Source: a virus. From it: DNA of 64,000 nucleotides. Location: the IMG/VR virus record IMGVR_UViG_3300037247_000437, positions 1 to 64,000 of that record; one strand, written 5' to 3'. Position 1 is the first letter of the stretch; every line of letters begins with the position of its first letter. Below the pieces are notes generated by a model. It was given only the letters and a program-made list of their open reading frames with translations, had not been told where the DNA came from and made no database searches. Positions 1 through 8,271 of the stretch are shown one piece after another. The translations under genes and the position numbers were made by a program.

Positions 1-11
1 AACAAGTGATT

Positions 12-389
12 ATGACATTATGTTCCTGTTGCCTGGTTGAGATTTCAGAACCCGTATTCGTGAAAGGAAAACCATACGGATATTCTTGTGCAAAGAAATT
101 TATGGACAAACCGACTAAGGTTATTAAAGGCGATTTTGTGAAAGCTGACTCGTTTGAAATTATTGACAAAGCTCATGGCTATAAAGTAAGGGCGATGGTA
201 AATGGGAAAAAATATTGTGATAGTTTTTATGTGAACAATGGAGGTGAGTATATCTGGACAAAGACAGCCTCTTATAAATCAGGCGGAAAGACAAAAGACT
301 TCACTTTTATGTCCGGTAACGAAGATGCAATTTATGTCAATATAGAGGCGTATGAATCATACAAAAAAGATAAAAGATTTTTCCGGTAA
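12..389 (+). CDS. hypothetical protein, Cys-rich N-terminus
   Basis: I do not recognise a family. The product is about 125 aa and begins with a cysteine cluster (CSCC, with a further Cys near residue 26), which could bind a metal; the rest is mixed polar sequence ending in a basic tail. I chose the ATG at 12; a GTG two codons upstream is also open. It heads a run of closely spaced small genes on the same strand. Function unknown. Confidence 0.6.
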   Translation: MTLCSCCLVEISEPVFVKGKPYGYSCAKKFMDKPTKVIKGDFVKADSFEIIDKAHGYKVRAMVNGKKYCDSFYVNNGGEYIWTKTASYKSGGKTKDFTFMSGNEDAIYVNIEAYESYKKDKRFFR

Positions 390-402
390 TAATACCAATA
401 CA

Positions 403-648
403 ATGAGTGAGCGAAAAAACATAATAGTATTTATCGGCCCTGGGTTCCTGGAAACATGGGGAGGTCTCAAGGAGATATGCGAGGTAAAAGGATTTATCTA
501 CAATACCTTAAAAAGTAAGTCTTACCCTATAATTGCCGGAGGGGGTCATATTTATAAAATACCCTTCAAGCAGGAATGTATTAACCTTGAGGAAATGGAG
601 TTTAGGAAAGTAGATCAGGAAATCCTTAAACAGCTAAACGGATTATAA
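403..648 (+). CDS. small phage hypothetical protein
   Basis: The protein is about 81 aa. It has a hydrophobic beta-like start (IIVFIGPGF), then ETWGGLKEICEVKGF and a C-terminal part reading KIPF. This resembles small Bacteroidetes phage proteins in which an ETWG..KEIC segment precedes a short conserved tail; no function is known to me. A longer start at 352 would overlap the previous gene by 38 nt, so the ATG at 403 is preferred. Confidence 0.55.
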   Translation: MSERKNIIVFIGPGFLETWGGLKEICEVKGFIYNTLKSKSYPIIAGGGHIYKIPFKQECINLEEMEFRKVDQEILKQLNGL

Positions 649-650
649 TC

Positions 651-914
651 ATGAATGAATTTGATAATCACATGCTTGATTTAATTTCTAAAGAGATAGA
701 GCAAAAATATGAATGTAAAGTAGTTAGCATAAGATTTGCAGAATTATTGAGTCTATGTGTTAGTTTTAAAGTTGTTTTCAATGATGACTTTCTATATAAA
801 CCATTTGCTGGACTACCTACTCCGGAAACTATTTGCTTTTCGGAAAAAAGTGCGACATTTTACAAAAGAGTTGATTTATTTGAGTGCATTAAAAATATTG
901 CTAACTCTAATTAA
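651..914 (+). CDS. hypothetical protein
   Basis: An 87-aa product begins 2 nt after the preceding stop, which suggests translational coupling. It looks like a small soluble mixed alpha/beta protein. I see no motif that indicates a function. Confidence 0.55.
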   Translation: MNEFDNHMLDLISKEIEQKYECKVVSIRFAELLSLCVSFKVVFNDDFLYKPFAGLPTPETICFSEKSATFYKRVDLFECIKNIANSN

Positions 915-943
915 GCCATATTGTTGAGCTAAACAAAAAAGGT

Positions 944-1126
944 ATGAATAAATTCAAAGCAACAAAAAAAGATCTAATCTTCGAAGAACTCATAAAGGAG
1001 ATGCAGGCACTATCCATAAAAGGGCAATGGAGAAACTTCGGAACCTCAAGTACTGCGAAAAATTCCACTGAATATACATTTGAATTTGATTACTTAGGAC
1101 AGTCTGTTAAAGTAGAAATGAAATGA
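944..1126 (+). CDS. hypothetical protein
   Basis: A 60-aa lysine-rich product. Its stop overlaps the ATG of the next gene (ATGA), so it is probably co-expressed with the nuclease-like protein downstream. No family recognised. Confidence 0.5.
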   Translation: MNKFKATKKDLIFEELIKEMQALSIKGQWRNFGTSSTAKNSTEYTFEFDYLGQSVKVEMK

Positions 1127-1548
1127 CACATACTGAACTTACGTCAAAAGCATCAAAATGGTTAAATAAGCACGATGAAAATATAATTGTACCTAACTGC
1201 CCTACGATCACTACTGAGTTAAAGACAGCTACAACATTTGGCGAAATACCGGATATAATAGGTTGGTGTTCTCATGCGTCTGTATTAATTGAAGTTAAAG
1301 TATCAAGGTCAGATTTTTTAAAAGACAGAAAAAAGAAGTTTAGAAAGTTCCCCGAATTGGGAGTAGGTGAATTAAGGTATTATTGTTGTGAGCCTGGAAT
1401 AATTAATATTGATGACCTGCCAAAAAAATGGGGATTGCTTATTTATTTTGACAATAAAATATTGATAGTCAAAAAAGCTGAAATCCAGGAAGCAAACATA
1501 AACAGCGAAAGAACTATTCTTCTGTCAATTCTCAGGAGAGAAAAATAA
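1123..1548 (+). CDS. PD-(D/E)XK nuclease-like protein
   Basis: The 141-aa product shows the core of a restriction-endonuclease-like fold: an early Glu in TTELKTATTFGE, then PDIIGW (about residues 43-48), then a hydrophobic strand ending in IEVKVSRSDF (about 56-65). This gives the P-D...E-x-K signature, followed by a basic stretch and KKWGLL. Similar short proteins occur in many phages and may act in DNA repair, recombination or host DNA attack. The fold is inferred from the motif; the target is unknown. The start overlaps the previous stop. Confidence 0.6.
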   Translation: MTHTELTSKASKWLNKHDENIIVPNCPTITTELKTATTFGEIPDIIGWCSHASVLIEVKVSRSDFLKDRKKKFRKFPELGVGELRYYCCEPGIINIDDLPKKWGLLIYFDNKILIVKKAEIQEANINSERTILLSILRREK

Positions 1549-1596
1549 ATGAAAAATAATATTGCGTGGTAGTTAATAAAGTATTAATTTAGCGTT

Positions 1597-1884
1597 ATGA
1601 ATTTAGGAAAAACTATACACGATATTAGGAGGAGTCAGAATATGACTCAGGCGCAACTTGCTGAAAAAATAGGAAGTAGCCAAACGTATCTTTCGCAGAT
1701 AGAGAATGATTTTAAAGTTCCCTCGATTGAATTTTTATTACAACTGTCTATTGCATTAAGAACTCCCCTCCCTGTAATTATGATCAAATCAATTCACGAA
1801 TGTGATATCCCGACTGAAAAAATGCAAGCATGGAGAGAAATACACGATCCGTTAATGAAGCTTATTGGAAGCGCATTTGATTGA
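1597..1884 (+). CDS. XRE-family helix-turn-helix regulator
   Basis: A 95-aa protein with a canonical Cro/C1-type HTH in its first 60 residues: IRRSQNMTQAQLAEKIG, then SSQTYLSQIEND and a third helix. The C-terminal 35 residues are a short extension that could mediate dimerisation. Proteins of this class bind operator palindromes. There is no divergent partner gene or integrase beside it, so I cannot call it a lysogeny repressor. It is preceded by a 48-nt AT-rich gap that may contain its own promoter. Confidence 0.85.
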   Translation: MNLGKTIHDIRRSQNMTQAQLAEKIGSSQTYLSQIENDFKVPSIEFLLQLSIALRTPLPVIMIKSIHECDIPTEKMQAWREIHDPLMKLIGSAFD

Positions 1885-1912
1885 GAATAGGAAAGTAAAG
1901 AAATGAAAAATA

Positions 1913-2063
1913 ATGGAAAGTAAAAAAAATATTTATAGACTGGAAATTTAATTTAAGCTACGGCGAAATAGTACACGGGCCGAAATCAAAATGTACTGAA
2001 TGTAAAAATCGTCAATGTACCGATGGTATGATTGATGGAGTATGCCACATTTGCAGGTCTTAG
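1913..2063 (+). pseudogene. small zinc-ribbon protein broken at an A8 run
   Basis: From the ATG at 1913 the frame opens with MESKK and then runs into a stop. If one A is removed from the run of eight at 1922-1929, it reads on through IFIDWKFNLSYGEI to a Cys-rich end (CTEC, RQC, VCHICRS) and stops at 2063. The result is a plausible 49-aa zinc-ribbon protein. Restoration needs a +1 shift, so classic -1 slippage does not explain it. It is either decay or a sequencing error. The 243 nt that follow, up to 2306, contain no gene I can support. Confidence 0.5.
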
Positions 2064-2306
2064 CCGCCATTCTTTTAAAGATATAATAAGCCTCAAGAGG
2101 ATTGGCAAATAGGGAACGATTTGCAAGAGGATGATAGCAGGCAAAAACATGTATAAACATTAAGGCTCATTCACTCGCAAAGTGGATATTGTCAGTAAAA
2201 GCGTTGCTAATCCTGGGACTTAGAAATGTAACGAAAAAGCTCAAGCCGTTGTAAGGAGAGATTTAAGTATAGTAAACCTTAATGTTTTGGTTTTAAAAAT
2301 AAAGAA

Positions 2307-2477
2307 ATGAAAATCACTGAAAAGCAATTACAAACATTAGTGGTAATACTCCAAGATTCGCAAATTAATATATCTGGTGTATTTAGAGTTTCTCTCAAAA
2401 ATAGGAATCAATTACTTAACGAAATAATCAATCAGCAAAGCAATGAATTGATTGAAATTGAAGATCATAAGAAATGA
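2307..2477 (+). CDS. small hypothetical protein (56 aa)
   Basis: A 56-aa mostly alpha-helical, Gln/Asn-rich product beginning MKITEKQLQTLVVIL. Its stop overlaps the ATG of the next gene (ATGA). The context supports a real gene, coupled to the 134-aa protein downstream. Function unknown. Confidence 0.55.
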   Translation: MKITEKQLQTLVVILQDSQINISGVFRVSLKNRNQLLNEIINQQSNELIEIEDHKK

Positions 2478-2878
2478 AAGAACTCAAAGACGTACTTCAC
2501 TATTATTTGCCTTATAAGTTGAAATGTCAATTAATGGGCAAGTTTGATACAAATAATAATCCTATTGAATTTCAGTTACAAGGTATTGAGATAGATTCTG
2601 AGGGTGTTAAAATAGCAACATTTGAAAAAGATAAATGGAGTTTTATTGAAGATGTGTTTCCGATATTACACCCTCTCGTAACTGCAGTTGATGAGCTATC
2701 TGAGTTCACATATGAGAATCAGGTAGAATCGTTTGATAGTGTAGAAAATGCGGCGCAGTGGTTTAAAATAGTAATGCACCATCCTTTAGAATTACCCTTT
2801 GCGAGATTTGAAAAAGCATTGAGTTTACATTGCGATTTATTCGGATTGATAGAATCTGAGCAAGCAATAGAGAAGTAA
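2474..2878 (+). CDS. conserved Bacteroidetes phage protein
   Basis: A 134-aa protein starting MKELKDVLHYYLPYKLKCQ, with a central block around FPILHPLVTAVDEL. This resembles a family common in Bacteroidetes phages and prophages, in which a YLPYKLKC-like start is followed by an I.PILRPLSDL-like block. No biochemical function is known to me. Confidence 0.65.
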   Translation: MKELKDVLHYYLPYKLKCQLMGKFDTNNNPIEFQLQGIEIDSEGVKIATFEKDKWSFIEDVFPILHPLVTAVDELSEFTYENQVESFDSVENAAQWFKIVMHHPLELPFARFEKALSLHCDLFGLIESEQAIEK

Positions 2879-2905
2879 ATATTTATTCACATACAAAAAC
2901 AGATT

Positions 2906-3103
2906 ATGGAAATTGTAATTAAAATTTTAGGAGTTATTGCATTAATTGTTGGGCTTTCATTTTTGGTGGCGTGGCCAGTAATGCTATTATGGAATGAGTT
3001 AATGCCTGAAATATTTGGGCTTCCTGAAATAAGCTTCTGGCAGGCGTTAGGATTGAATCTTTTCTGCGGTTTTTTATTCAAATCAAGTAATTCAAGTAAT
3101 TAA
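2906..3103 (+). CDS. small membrane protein
   Basis: A 65-aa protein with one N-terminal hydrophobic segment (about residues 3-28), then LWNELMPEIFGLPEISFWQA and a second hydrophobic stretch. The W.ELMPEIFGLPEI.FWQALG pattern recurs in small Bacteroidetes membrane proteins of unknown role. It probably sits in the inner membrane. The 169 nt after it have no convincing gene. Confidence 0.65.
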   Translation: MEIVIKILGVIALIVGLSFLVAWPVMLLWNELMPEIFGLPEISFWQALGLNLFCGFLFKSSNSSN

Positions 3104-3272
3104 AGTCATTGGAAAAACAATCGTTCAAATTCCACGCATCCCGACGGGGTAAGCAAACAATGTGATAATCGATGAAACTCCAATATTGATATTGGTCATG
3201 ATCCTACAATTTCGAATAGATCGCAGCATCGAAGCTGTTATTGGAGCAAATAATAATTAACTAAATAGAAAC

Positions 3273-3506
3273 ATGACCAGGTCAAAAAAAGAATTGGGTT
3301 TTAGAATTGGCGAACGTGTCCCCTGGTGGCGTGATCGATTTGGAAGATCAGGAGGAAAAATCTTTCGTATGATTAGGGCGCCATGGATAAATGACATCCA
3401 GGTATTTATTACAAACGGAGACATTTTAACTACAGGCATTATTTTAGCCTCAGTACTTGTGCCTAAAAATAAAGAGTATTGGAAAGCCATAAACACGAAA
3501 TCATGA
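3273..3506 (+). CDS. hypothetical protein
   Basis: A 77-aa product with a basic, Trp/Arg-rich N-terminal third (RIGERVPWWRDRFGRSGGK) and a more hydrophobic end. It ends in an ATGA overlap with the YopX gene. Family not recognised. Confidence 0.5.
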   Translation: MTRSKKELGFRIGERVPWWRDRFGRSGGKIFRMIRAPWINDIQVFITNGDILTTGIILASVLVPKNKEYWKAINTKS

Positions 3507-3892
3507 GAGATATAAAATTCAGAGCATGGAATGGTGGAGAAATGCAATATAATTTTAATCCATCCCCATTTACTTTTTCAACTTTTGGGAACCCAATAAT
3601 GCAATTCACCGGACTAAAAGATAAGAACGGAATAGGAAAAGAAGTTTATGAAAGCGATCTATTTGAGGTTGTTTATTCAAATGTACCAAACGGATTTGAG
3701 GCAATGAATTTCAAAAAGGAACTAAAAATAAATATTGGGGAAGTGGTTTTTAGGTTTGGAGGTTTCAAAATAAAAACATTCTATCCTGATCATCAGGAAT
3801 ACGTTTATATGGATTTACATACTTTCCTAAAAAATGACGAAAAAGTAGTAATTGGAAGCATTCATCAAAATAAAGAACTTTTAGAATCATGA
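3503..3892 (+). CDS. YopX family protein
   Basis: A 129-aa protein matching the YopX family of phage proteins: MRDIKFRAWN at the start, then IMQFTGLKDKNG and VYESDLFEVVY in the middle, and a C-terminal IGSIHQNKELL. The family is widespread in phages and prophages, and its role is unknown. I moved the start from 3479 to the ATG at 3503. It gives the canonical MRDIKFRAW beginning and a 4-nt overlap with the upstream stop. Confidence 0.88.
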   Translation: MRDIKFRAWNGGEMQYNFNPSPFTFSTFGNPIMQFTGLKDKNGIGKEVYESDLFEVVYSNVPNGFEAMNFKKELKINIGEVVFRFGGFKIKTFYPDHQEYVYMDLHTFLKNDEKVVIGSIHQNKELLES

Positions 3893-4077
3893 AGCAATAC
3901 AAAATAAAACGAATCATAAACGGAACTTTAGAAGTAATCGGATTTGAGTGCCATTCTGAAGTTGACGGCAAAGAAGTTGTTTGCCATAAGAAACGGAAAG
4001 TAGAATTTAACAAAGAGCCTCTGATTCCTGGGGAATTTCCCAGGGAGGATGGGGATATAAAAGAGGAAGTGAAATGA
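3889..4077 (+). CDS. hypothetical protein
   Basis: A 62-aa charged protein with Cys residues in FECHSE and VVCHKK that could pair or bind metal. It is joined by 4-nt overlaps to both neighbours, so it is part of the 3.2-4.7 kb transcript. Unknown function. Confidence 0.5.
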   Translation: MKQYKIKRIINGTLEVIGFECHSEVDGKEVVCHKKRKVEFNKEPLIPGEFPREDGDIKEEVK

Positions 4078-4256
4078 TGAACGAAGTAAAGATAATAAAA
4101 AGCGAAACTTGGACAAAATCGGATATATCCGAGCAAGAGGAATTGCTGAACGATACCATAGAAGAATATATTTCCGATCATGCAAAGATCATTAATATAC
4201 AAATAGTCGAAAAAAATGGGTTAGAAAGATTTTGGATTTATGTTACTTATAGATGA
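4074..4256 (+). CDS. small protein, possibly Cse60-like
   Basis: A 60-aa acidic protein: an N-terminal amphipathic helix around EELLNDTIEEYI followed by IINIQIVEKN and a final strand. This order (helix, then two beta strands ending in an aromatic-rich tail) recalls the small Cse60-type proteins, but similarity is weak. Overlaps both neighbours by 4 nt. Confidence 0.5.
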   Translation: MMNEVKIIKSETWTKSDISEQEELLNDTIEEYISDHAKIINIQIVEKNGLERFWIYVTYR

Positions 4257-4663
4257 AAGGCCTGTATAAGCGCACGTACTCCGCATGGGAGCCTGTAGAC
4301 GTTGAGGCAAAGAAGATATTCAAGAGGTATAAAGTTGGTGAACTCGTAGAGCTTGAGCATACCATTAAACGAAATCTTAAATTCACAGCAAAATATTTTG
4401 TAATGTTAAAATTGACATTTGAAAATCAAGATCTCTGCCCAAATATAGATCTATTTAGAAAGCTAGTTCAAATTCAAGCAGGATATTATTACTGGATAAA
4501 CCTTATTGACGGCGCTAAACAGAAAGAGTCCGTAACGATAAAGTTCACCAAAATGGATGACCTGGAATTCGAAAAACTTTACAGTGCTGTTTTCGATGTT
4601 TGTCTCAAAATATTAGGTTTAAAAAGCGAAGAATTAGAGCTTGAATTATTAAAATTTGATTGA
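4253..4663 (+). CDS. DUF1367 family phage protein
   Basis: A 136-aa protein with features of DUF1367: LEHTIKRNLKFTAKYFVMLKLTFE near the centre and MDDLEFEKLYSAVFDVCLKIL near the end. Enterobacterial members lie in phage early regions, and their function is not settled. The order and spacing of the blocks fit the family well. The ATG overlaps the upstream stop by 4 nt. Confidence 0.72.
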   Translation: MKGLYKRTYSAWEPVDVEAKKIFKRYKVGELVELEHTIKRNLKFTAKYFVMLKLTFENQDLCPNIDLFRKLVQIQAGYYYWINLIDGAKQKESVTIKFTKMDDLEFEKLYSAVFDVCLKILGLKSEELELELLKFD

Positions 4664-4699
4664 AAAATGTTGTAACTTACAGTAAATGAAACAATTGAA

Positions 4700-4999
4700 A
4701 TGAAAACACAAGATCAAATAATACATGATGTGATTGGAATTACTGAAGGCGCAAAAAGATTAACTCCCGTGGATAAAGGTGAGTGTAAATTAGTCATGAC
4801 AGCGTGGGCAACAGAAGTAGTTAATAATTTAACTGTACCAAAAACAGGTATTAAAGTTGATTATTTTGTGAGTGTATTAAAAAGGGCATTAGATGGAAAT
4901 GATGATGTAAAAGTAGAATTTGAAAATGAAAACGATCAGATGGATTACATTTTAGATGTTTGTAACAACTTTAAAAAAGAACTTCAAAAAGATCATTGA
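4700..4999 (+). CDS. hypothetical protein
   Basis: A 99-aa mainly helical, acidic product beginning MKTQDQIIHDVIGITEG. There is no recognisable motif. It lies between short AT-rich gaps, inside the run of small genes. Confidence 0.5.
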   Translation: MKTQDQIIHDVIGITEGAKRLTPVDKGECKLVMTAWATEVVNNLTVPKTGIKVDYFVSVLKRALDGNDDVKVEFENENDQMDYILDVCNNFKKELQKDH

Positions 5000-5016
5000 T
5001 AAATAAAAATTGAATT

Positions 5017-5424
5017 ATGATAAGTGCAAATGAAGTACGCCGTGGAAACCTTTTTAAATACGATGATAGAATATTCCGCATACACACTATTGCATACGAA
5101 TTCCCAACCCTAGATACTGATGAATTCGGAATAGGTGTAGTTGGTTGGAATAATATTGATCCGGTTGAATTGACTGATGAATGGTTAATCAAATTTCAAC
5201 TACCAAAAAGGGAAGTTAAAACCAAAACAAGTACATATTATATTTTCTCAATTAGAAATGACTTTGAAATATATTGTCACATGGACAAATCAGGTAATTG
5301 TCTATTTTGGGGAGTAAATAGCATGGCAGATCATTTCTTCATAATAAAATGTGACGCTGTTCATGTGTTTCAAAATACTTACGCGGCGTTGAATCATCAC
5401 GAAGAACTAAAGATAAAGCAATGA
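5017..5424 (+). CDS. conserved Bacteroidetes phage protein
   Basis: A 135-aa protein starting MISANEVRRGNLFKYD, with DPVELTDEWLIKFQLPK in the middle and VHVFQNTYAALNHHEELKIK at the end. These blocks match a family found across Bacteroidetes phages and prophages (R.GN..., PI.LTEEWL..FGF, VHQLQNLYFALTGEELKI). No function is known. Confidence 0.72.
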   Translation: MISANEVRRGNLFKYDDRIFRIHTIAYEFPTLDTDEFGIGVVGWNNIDPVELTDEWLIKFQLPKREVKTKTSTYYIFSIRNDFEIYCHMDKSGNCLFWGVNSMADHFFIIKCDAVHVFQNTYAALNHHEELKIKQ

Positions 5425-5678
5425 CAATTAAAATCAATTGCGATACATGCGGAGAAATTCATGAAGTTAAAAGAGACAAAAAAGCTCCAGATAATGCGGT
5501 TTCTATGGGTTGTAATTGGTGCCCTAATTGCGAAGACAAAGCAGATGATTATTATGATGAATGGTATAATTATCCAGACCCAGACGATAAAGGCGACGAT
5601 CCTAATCAATTAATACTATTTAGTATTACTGATGATATTTTAAAACCTCAAAAAGAATTAACTAACATTTTAAAATAA
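5421..5678 (+). CDS. zinc-ribbon-like small protein
   Basis: An 85-aa acidic protein with an N-terminal pair of Cys knuckles (CDTC at residues 7-10, CNWCPNC at about 31-37) typical of a zinc ribbon. The tail is rich in Asp and Tyr. Possibly a nucleic-acid- or protein-binding adaptor; this is inferred only from the Cys spacing. Confidence 0.55.
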   Translation: MTIKINCDTCGEIHEVKRDKKAPDNAVSMGCNWCPNCEDKADDYYDEWYNYPDPDDKGDDPNQLILFSITDDILKPQKELTNILK

Positions 5679-5683
5679 TAATA

Positions 5684-6010
5684 ATGGAAGAGTTTAAAGA
5701 CCTATTATCAAGACTTCAAAAATTAGACATCATACAAACTTGTGGTGATTGGCATGAAAACATACCTTTTGAAGAGATTTATAAGCCATATCTGGAAAAT
5801 GATTGTAAAGAAATAAAACACGGATTAGATATAGATACACACAGGTGGTATGAGACATCAATATCAGTTTATAAAACGTGTGGTGGACTGCTTGGAGTCC
5901 GTCATATTACTAATATGTTTTCTGAAGGGCAAGGATTTGAGGATTGTTACGTTACGCTTGAATTTATGGAAATGAAGGAAGTTAAATCAATTACTTACGA
6001 ATCTGTTTAG
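5684..6010 (+). CDS. hypothetical protein
   Basis: A 108-aa soluble protein, MEEFKDLLSRLQKLDI at the start, with several Cys, Trp and His residues (TCGDWHEN, RWYET). Not recognised. It starts 5 nt after the zinc-ribbon gene. Confidence 0.5.
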   Translation: MEEFKDLLSRLQKLDIIQTCGDWHENIPFEEIYKPYLENDCKEIKHGLDIDTHRWYETSISVYKTCGGLLGVRHITNMFSEGQGFEDCYVTLEFMEMKEVKSITYESV

Positions 6011-6060
6011 GGATTAAAAGCACTTGCGGGACAGATGTAACCCGAAAAGCAAATTGTATT

Positions 6061-6261
6061 ATGGAAAACAACAGAATATTAACAAAACGAGAGATTAGAA
6101 ACGAGTTATTTGGAATTCTATCGATGACAGATGCTTTTATTGAAGAGGGCAGTATGGTTGGAGGAAAGCGAAAAAAGGAGATGATTAAGTATTTGCCAAA
6201 ACAAATCGCATCAAAAATAATGAATTTGCAAGACCTGATAGAAGAGTGTGATTTGAATTAA
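6061..6261 (+). CDS. hypothetical protein
   Basis: A 66-aa charged alpha-helical protein. No motif seen. It is followed 10 nt later by the next small gene. Confidence 0.48.
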   Translation: MENNRILTKREIRNELFGILSMTDAFIEEGSMVGGKRKKEMIKYLPKQIASKIMNLQDLIEECDLN

Positions 6262-6271
6262 AAGAACTGAT

Positions 6272-6478
6272 ATGAAAAGATTTGATCCAATTGCCCGGCC
6301 ATATAGCAAGGCAATGATAACAGATAATGTGGGCAATTATGTTTTGTATTCTGATTATGAAGAATTAGAATCTGAATTAAAAGAGATTCATGATGTCCTT
6401 GATAAAATTCTTAACAATTGGACAGGATTCGATGTCAAGGGAACTATTGAAGAACTAAAAGAGCTCATAGAAAAATGA
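6272..6478 (+). CDS. hypothetical protein
   Basis: A 68-aa protein. Its start RFDPIARPYSKAMITDNVGNYVLYSDYEELE resembles short phage proteins in which a conserved D..G.YV.Y.D...L segment leads into a coiled coil. The C-terminal half is a predicted coiled coil. Function unknown; ATGA overlap with the next gene. Confidence 0.52.
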   Translation: MKRFDPIARPYSKAMITDNVGNYVLYSDYEELESELKEIHDVLDKILNNWTGFDVKGTIEELKELIEK

Positions 6479-6711
6479 AAAGACCAAATATAAGTGACGT
6501 AAAATACAAACTTTCAAATGATTTTGAATGTATTAGATTTAATCCATCAGGGTATATTTCAGATATAGATAAACATATAGACCAGATCGAGGCTGAAAAT
6601 AAAACACTGACTAAAGCTCTTGAAACAATTGTAGCTGTATCCGATGACGCAAGATTACCACTTGTAAAAGCGATAAATCAAATTTCAAATAAAGCACTGA
6701 AGGGGTTATGA
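6475..6711 (+). CDS. hypothetical protein
   Basis: A 78-aa helical protein beginning MKRPNISDVKYKLSND with a central acidic helix (DIDKHIDQIEAENKTL). It overlaps both neighbours by 4 nt. Unknown. Confidence 0.5.
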   Translation: MKRPNISDVKYKLSNDFECIRFNPSGYISDIDKHIDQIEAENKTLTKALETIVAVSDDARLPLVKAINQISNKALKGL

Positions 6712-7073
6712 AAACATTAACACTTATTCTATTACTGACAGCCACCTCTTTTAATTCAATAGCTCAGTACAAACCATACAACGCTAAAAAACAGCGTGAT
6801 ATAGGAATGGTCCTAACTGGCGATGGTATCATATTCACAAGCATAGGCGTGTTAGTGCTTGGAAAATGGGTGAGTAATATTATCCAGGAAGATGCCACCG
6901 GGCATGTGGATGTCATGAATCAAAAGGAGTTTTTTATTGGCGCCGGAATGACGTTGGTCGGAATAACATTCGAGATAATAGGCGTCCCAATGTGGATCCA
7001 AGGCAGAACTCAATTAAGAATATCCGGGAATCAAGTAGGAATAAGTATCAATTTAAACAAGAAACGATCTTAA
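6708..7073 (+). CDS. exported/membrane protein
   Basis: A 121-aa protein with a probable signal peptide (MKTLTLILLLTATSFNSIAQ, cleavage after SIAQ is the usual Bacteroidetes pattern) and two further hydrophobic segments (about residues 35-55 and 75-95) separated by an acidic loop. Likely envelope-located. Similar host and phage proteins are of unknown role, and interference with the envelope or superinfection is only a guess. Confidence 0.58.
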   Translation: MKTLTLILLLTATSFNSIAQYKPYNAKKQRDIGMVLTGDGIIFTSIGVLVLGKWVSNIIQEDATGHVDVMNQKEFFIGAGMTLVGITFEIIGVPMWIQGRTQLRISGNQVGISINLNKKRS

Positions 7074-7085
7074 ATTAAACTAATT

Positions 7086-7280
7086 ATGGCAGTAACAATT
7101 TTAGAGGCTTTACAAAATGCAGACTACAACCTTCAACAGAATGGAGGAATTGGGGCAATGATTGCAAAAGAACAGGTTCATAATGCAGTAGTGCTAATTG
7201 AAAAGGGGTATGATCTAAATGAAGAGATTGAGCCTTTGCTTGATACACATGGAGAAGTTGAGAATGTGCCTGAAAACTAA
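7086..7280 (+). CDS. conserved small phage protein
   Basis: A 64-aa protein. MAVTILEALQNADYNLQQN and KEQVHNAVVLIEKGYDLNEEIEPLL resemble a small Bacteroidetes phage family (ALQNA..NL......QVHNAV.LLEKGY). Function unknown. Confidence 0.6.
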   Translation: MAVTILEALQNADYNLQQNGGIGAMIAKEQVHNAVVLIEKGYDLNEEIEPLLDTHGEVENVPEN

Positions 7281-7287
7281 ATAAATC

Positions 7288-7560
7288 ATGAATTACAAAG
7301 GCAAATTATACGGAAGGGCTGGGGGTGAATATTTCGATACTGGCAAAACTTCAGAGGATTGGGATGAATTGGAAGCCAATAATAAATATTTGAATCAGGC
7401 GCTTAAAGACAGGAGAGGAATTTGCGATAAACTGGAAGCAGACAAGAAAGAATTGCTATATGATTTTTATAAATGGTATAAGAAAGAATACACGGAATAT
7501 TCAGCGGATATCAGTATTATAGAAAAATATTTAAAAAGCATTAATAAGAAACGAGGATAG
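7288..7560 (+). CDS. hypothetical coiled-coil protein
   Basis: A 90-aa protein with an N-terminal MNYKGKLYGRAGGEYFDTGKTS motif seen in short phage proteins, then an acidic coiled coil with many Lys/Tyr. No function known. Confidence 0.52.
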   Translation: MNYKGKLYGRAGGEYFDTGKTSEDWDELEANNKYLNQALKDRRGICDKLEADKKELLYDFYKWYKKEYTEYSADISIIEKYLKSINKKRG

Positions 7561-7565
7561 TAATT

Positions 7566-7790
7566 ATGAAAGACAAAAATGAATTAACAGAAAGCTTAAA
7601 AGTTCTTGAAACAGAACTTTACGATACAAGCGTTGATCTGCATGGAATTAGCAATAAAATAAATTCTGCAAACGCTTATCAGGACGAATTATTACAACGA
7701 CTTGAATCAAATAGAAATAAAATTACCGAACTAAACAAAGAATATTTCATAAAAACAGGCATTATTTCAATTACAAGCCATCGCTATTAG
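7566..7790 (+). CDS. hypothetical coiled-coil protein
   Basis: A 74-aa almost entirely helical, heptad-like protein. The 96 nt downstream have no convincing gene. Unknown function. Confidence 0.48.
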   Translation: MKDKNELTESLKVLETELYDTSVDLHGISNKINSANAYQDELLQRLESNRNKITELNKEYFIKTGIISITSHRY

Positions 7791-7886
7791 GGCTAAGGAA
7801 TTGCAACCTATTGAAAAATTCAAAACATTTAAGCAGATTTCAAAGAAGATTCCAATCAATAAGAATTAAAACTCCACGATAATTAA

Positions 7887-8117
7887 ATGATAGCTAAAAG
7901 CAATTTTCTAAGAGGTGATTATGATAACCTTGCTGTAGAATTAGATATATTCATTGCTGACCTACAAAAGGAAGAGGATTTTAAATTGAAATACATAAGC
8001 AATGGATGGCAAAAACCTCATAAGCAATTAATACCATTCATCCGGTCAAAAATTAATTTCAATCTCCGCAGGAATAGAATAAGGGAAAAGAAGCAGATAT
8101 TTCTAAAAGTAGCGTAA
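7887..8117 (+). CDS. small paralogous protein, copy 1
   Basis: A 76-aa basic protein ending IREKKQIFLKVA. It is a paralog of the protein at 8498-8722: both have an acidic helix, a KYISNGWQKP/SIKNGWLKP turn and a RSKINF...REKKQIFLK.A tail. It is followed at once by a second small gene, also duplicated, so a two-gene unit has been copied. Function unknown. Confidence 0.55.
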   Translation: MIAKSNFLRGDYDNLAVELDIFIADLQKEEDFKLKYISNGWQKPHKQLIPFIRSKINFNLRRNRIREKKQIFLKVA

Positions 8118-8260
8118 TGAAATACAGAGCAACGCGCAAGACAACAAAGCAAAAAGCAATGGATGAAGAATTAAACCAAGGGATGAATGATGATGATATT
8201 ATTTTTGACATACAAATGAAAGCAACATATACAATGAAAGGCGAAGACGAATTAGGATAA
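8117..8260 (+). CDS. small paralogous partner protein, copy 1
   Basis: A 47-aa protein starting MKYRATRKTTKQKAMDEEL. The ATG shares its first base with the preceding TAA. It resembles the 55-aa protein at 8723-8890 in position and layout (basic start, MDEELN/MKDLKN helix, KATYTMKGEDEL / KATFEDL end). Confidence 0.5.
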   Translation: MKYRATRKTTKQKAMDEELNQGMNDDDIIFDIQMKATYTMKGEDELG

Positions 8261-8271
8261 TAATATTACTA

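Noticed and set aside
1597-1884. XRE protein as a lysogeny repressor
   Set aside because: No divergent promoter pair, Cro partner or integrase is visible, so I only call it a regulator.
3162-3269. 35-codon GTG-started frame in the 3104-3272 gap
   Set aside because: Too short, no family or leader support; could be chance.
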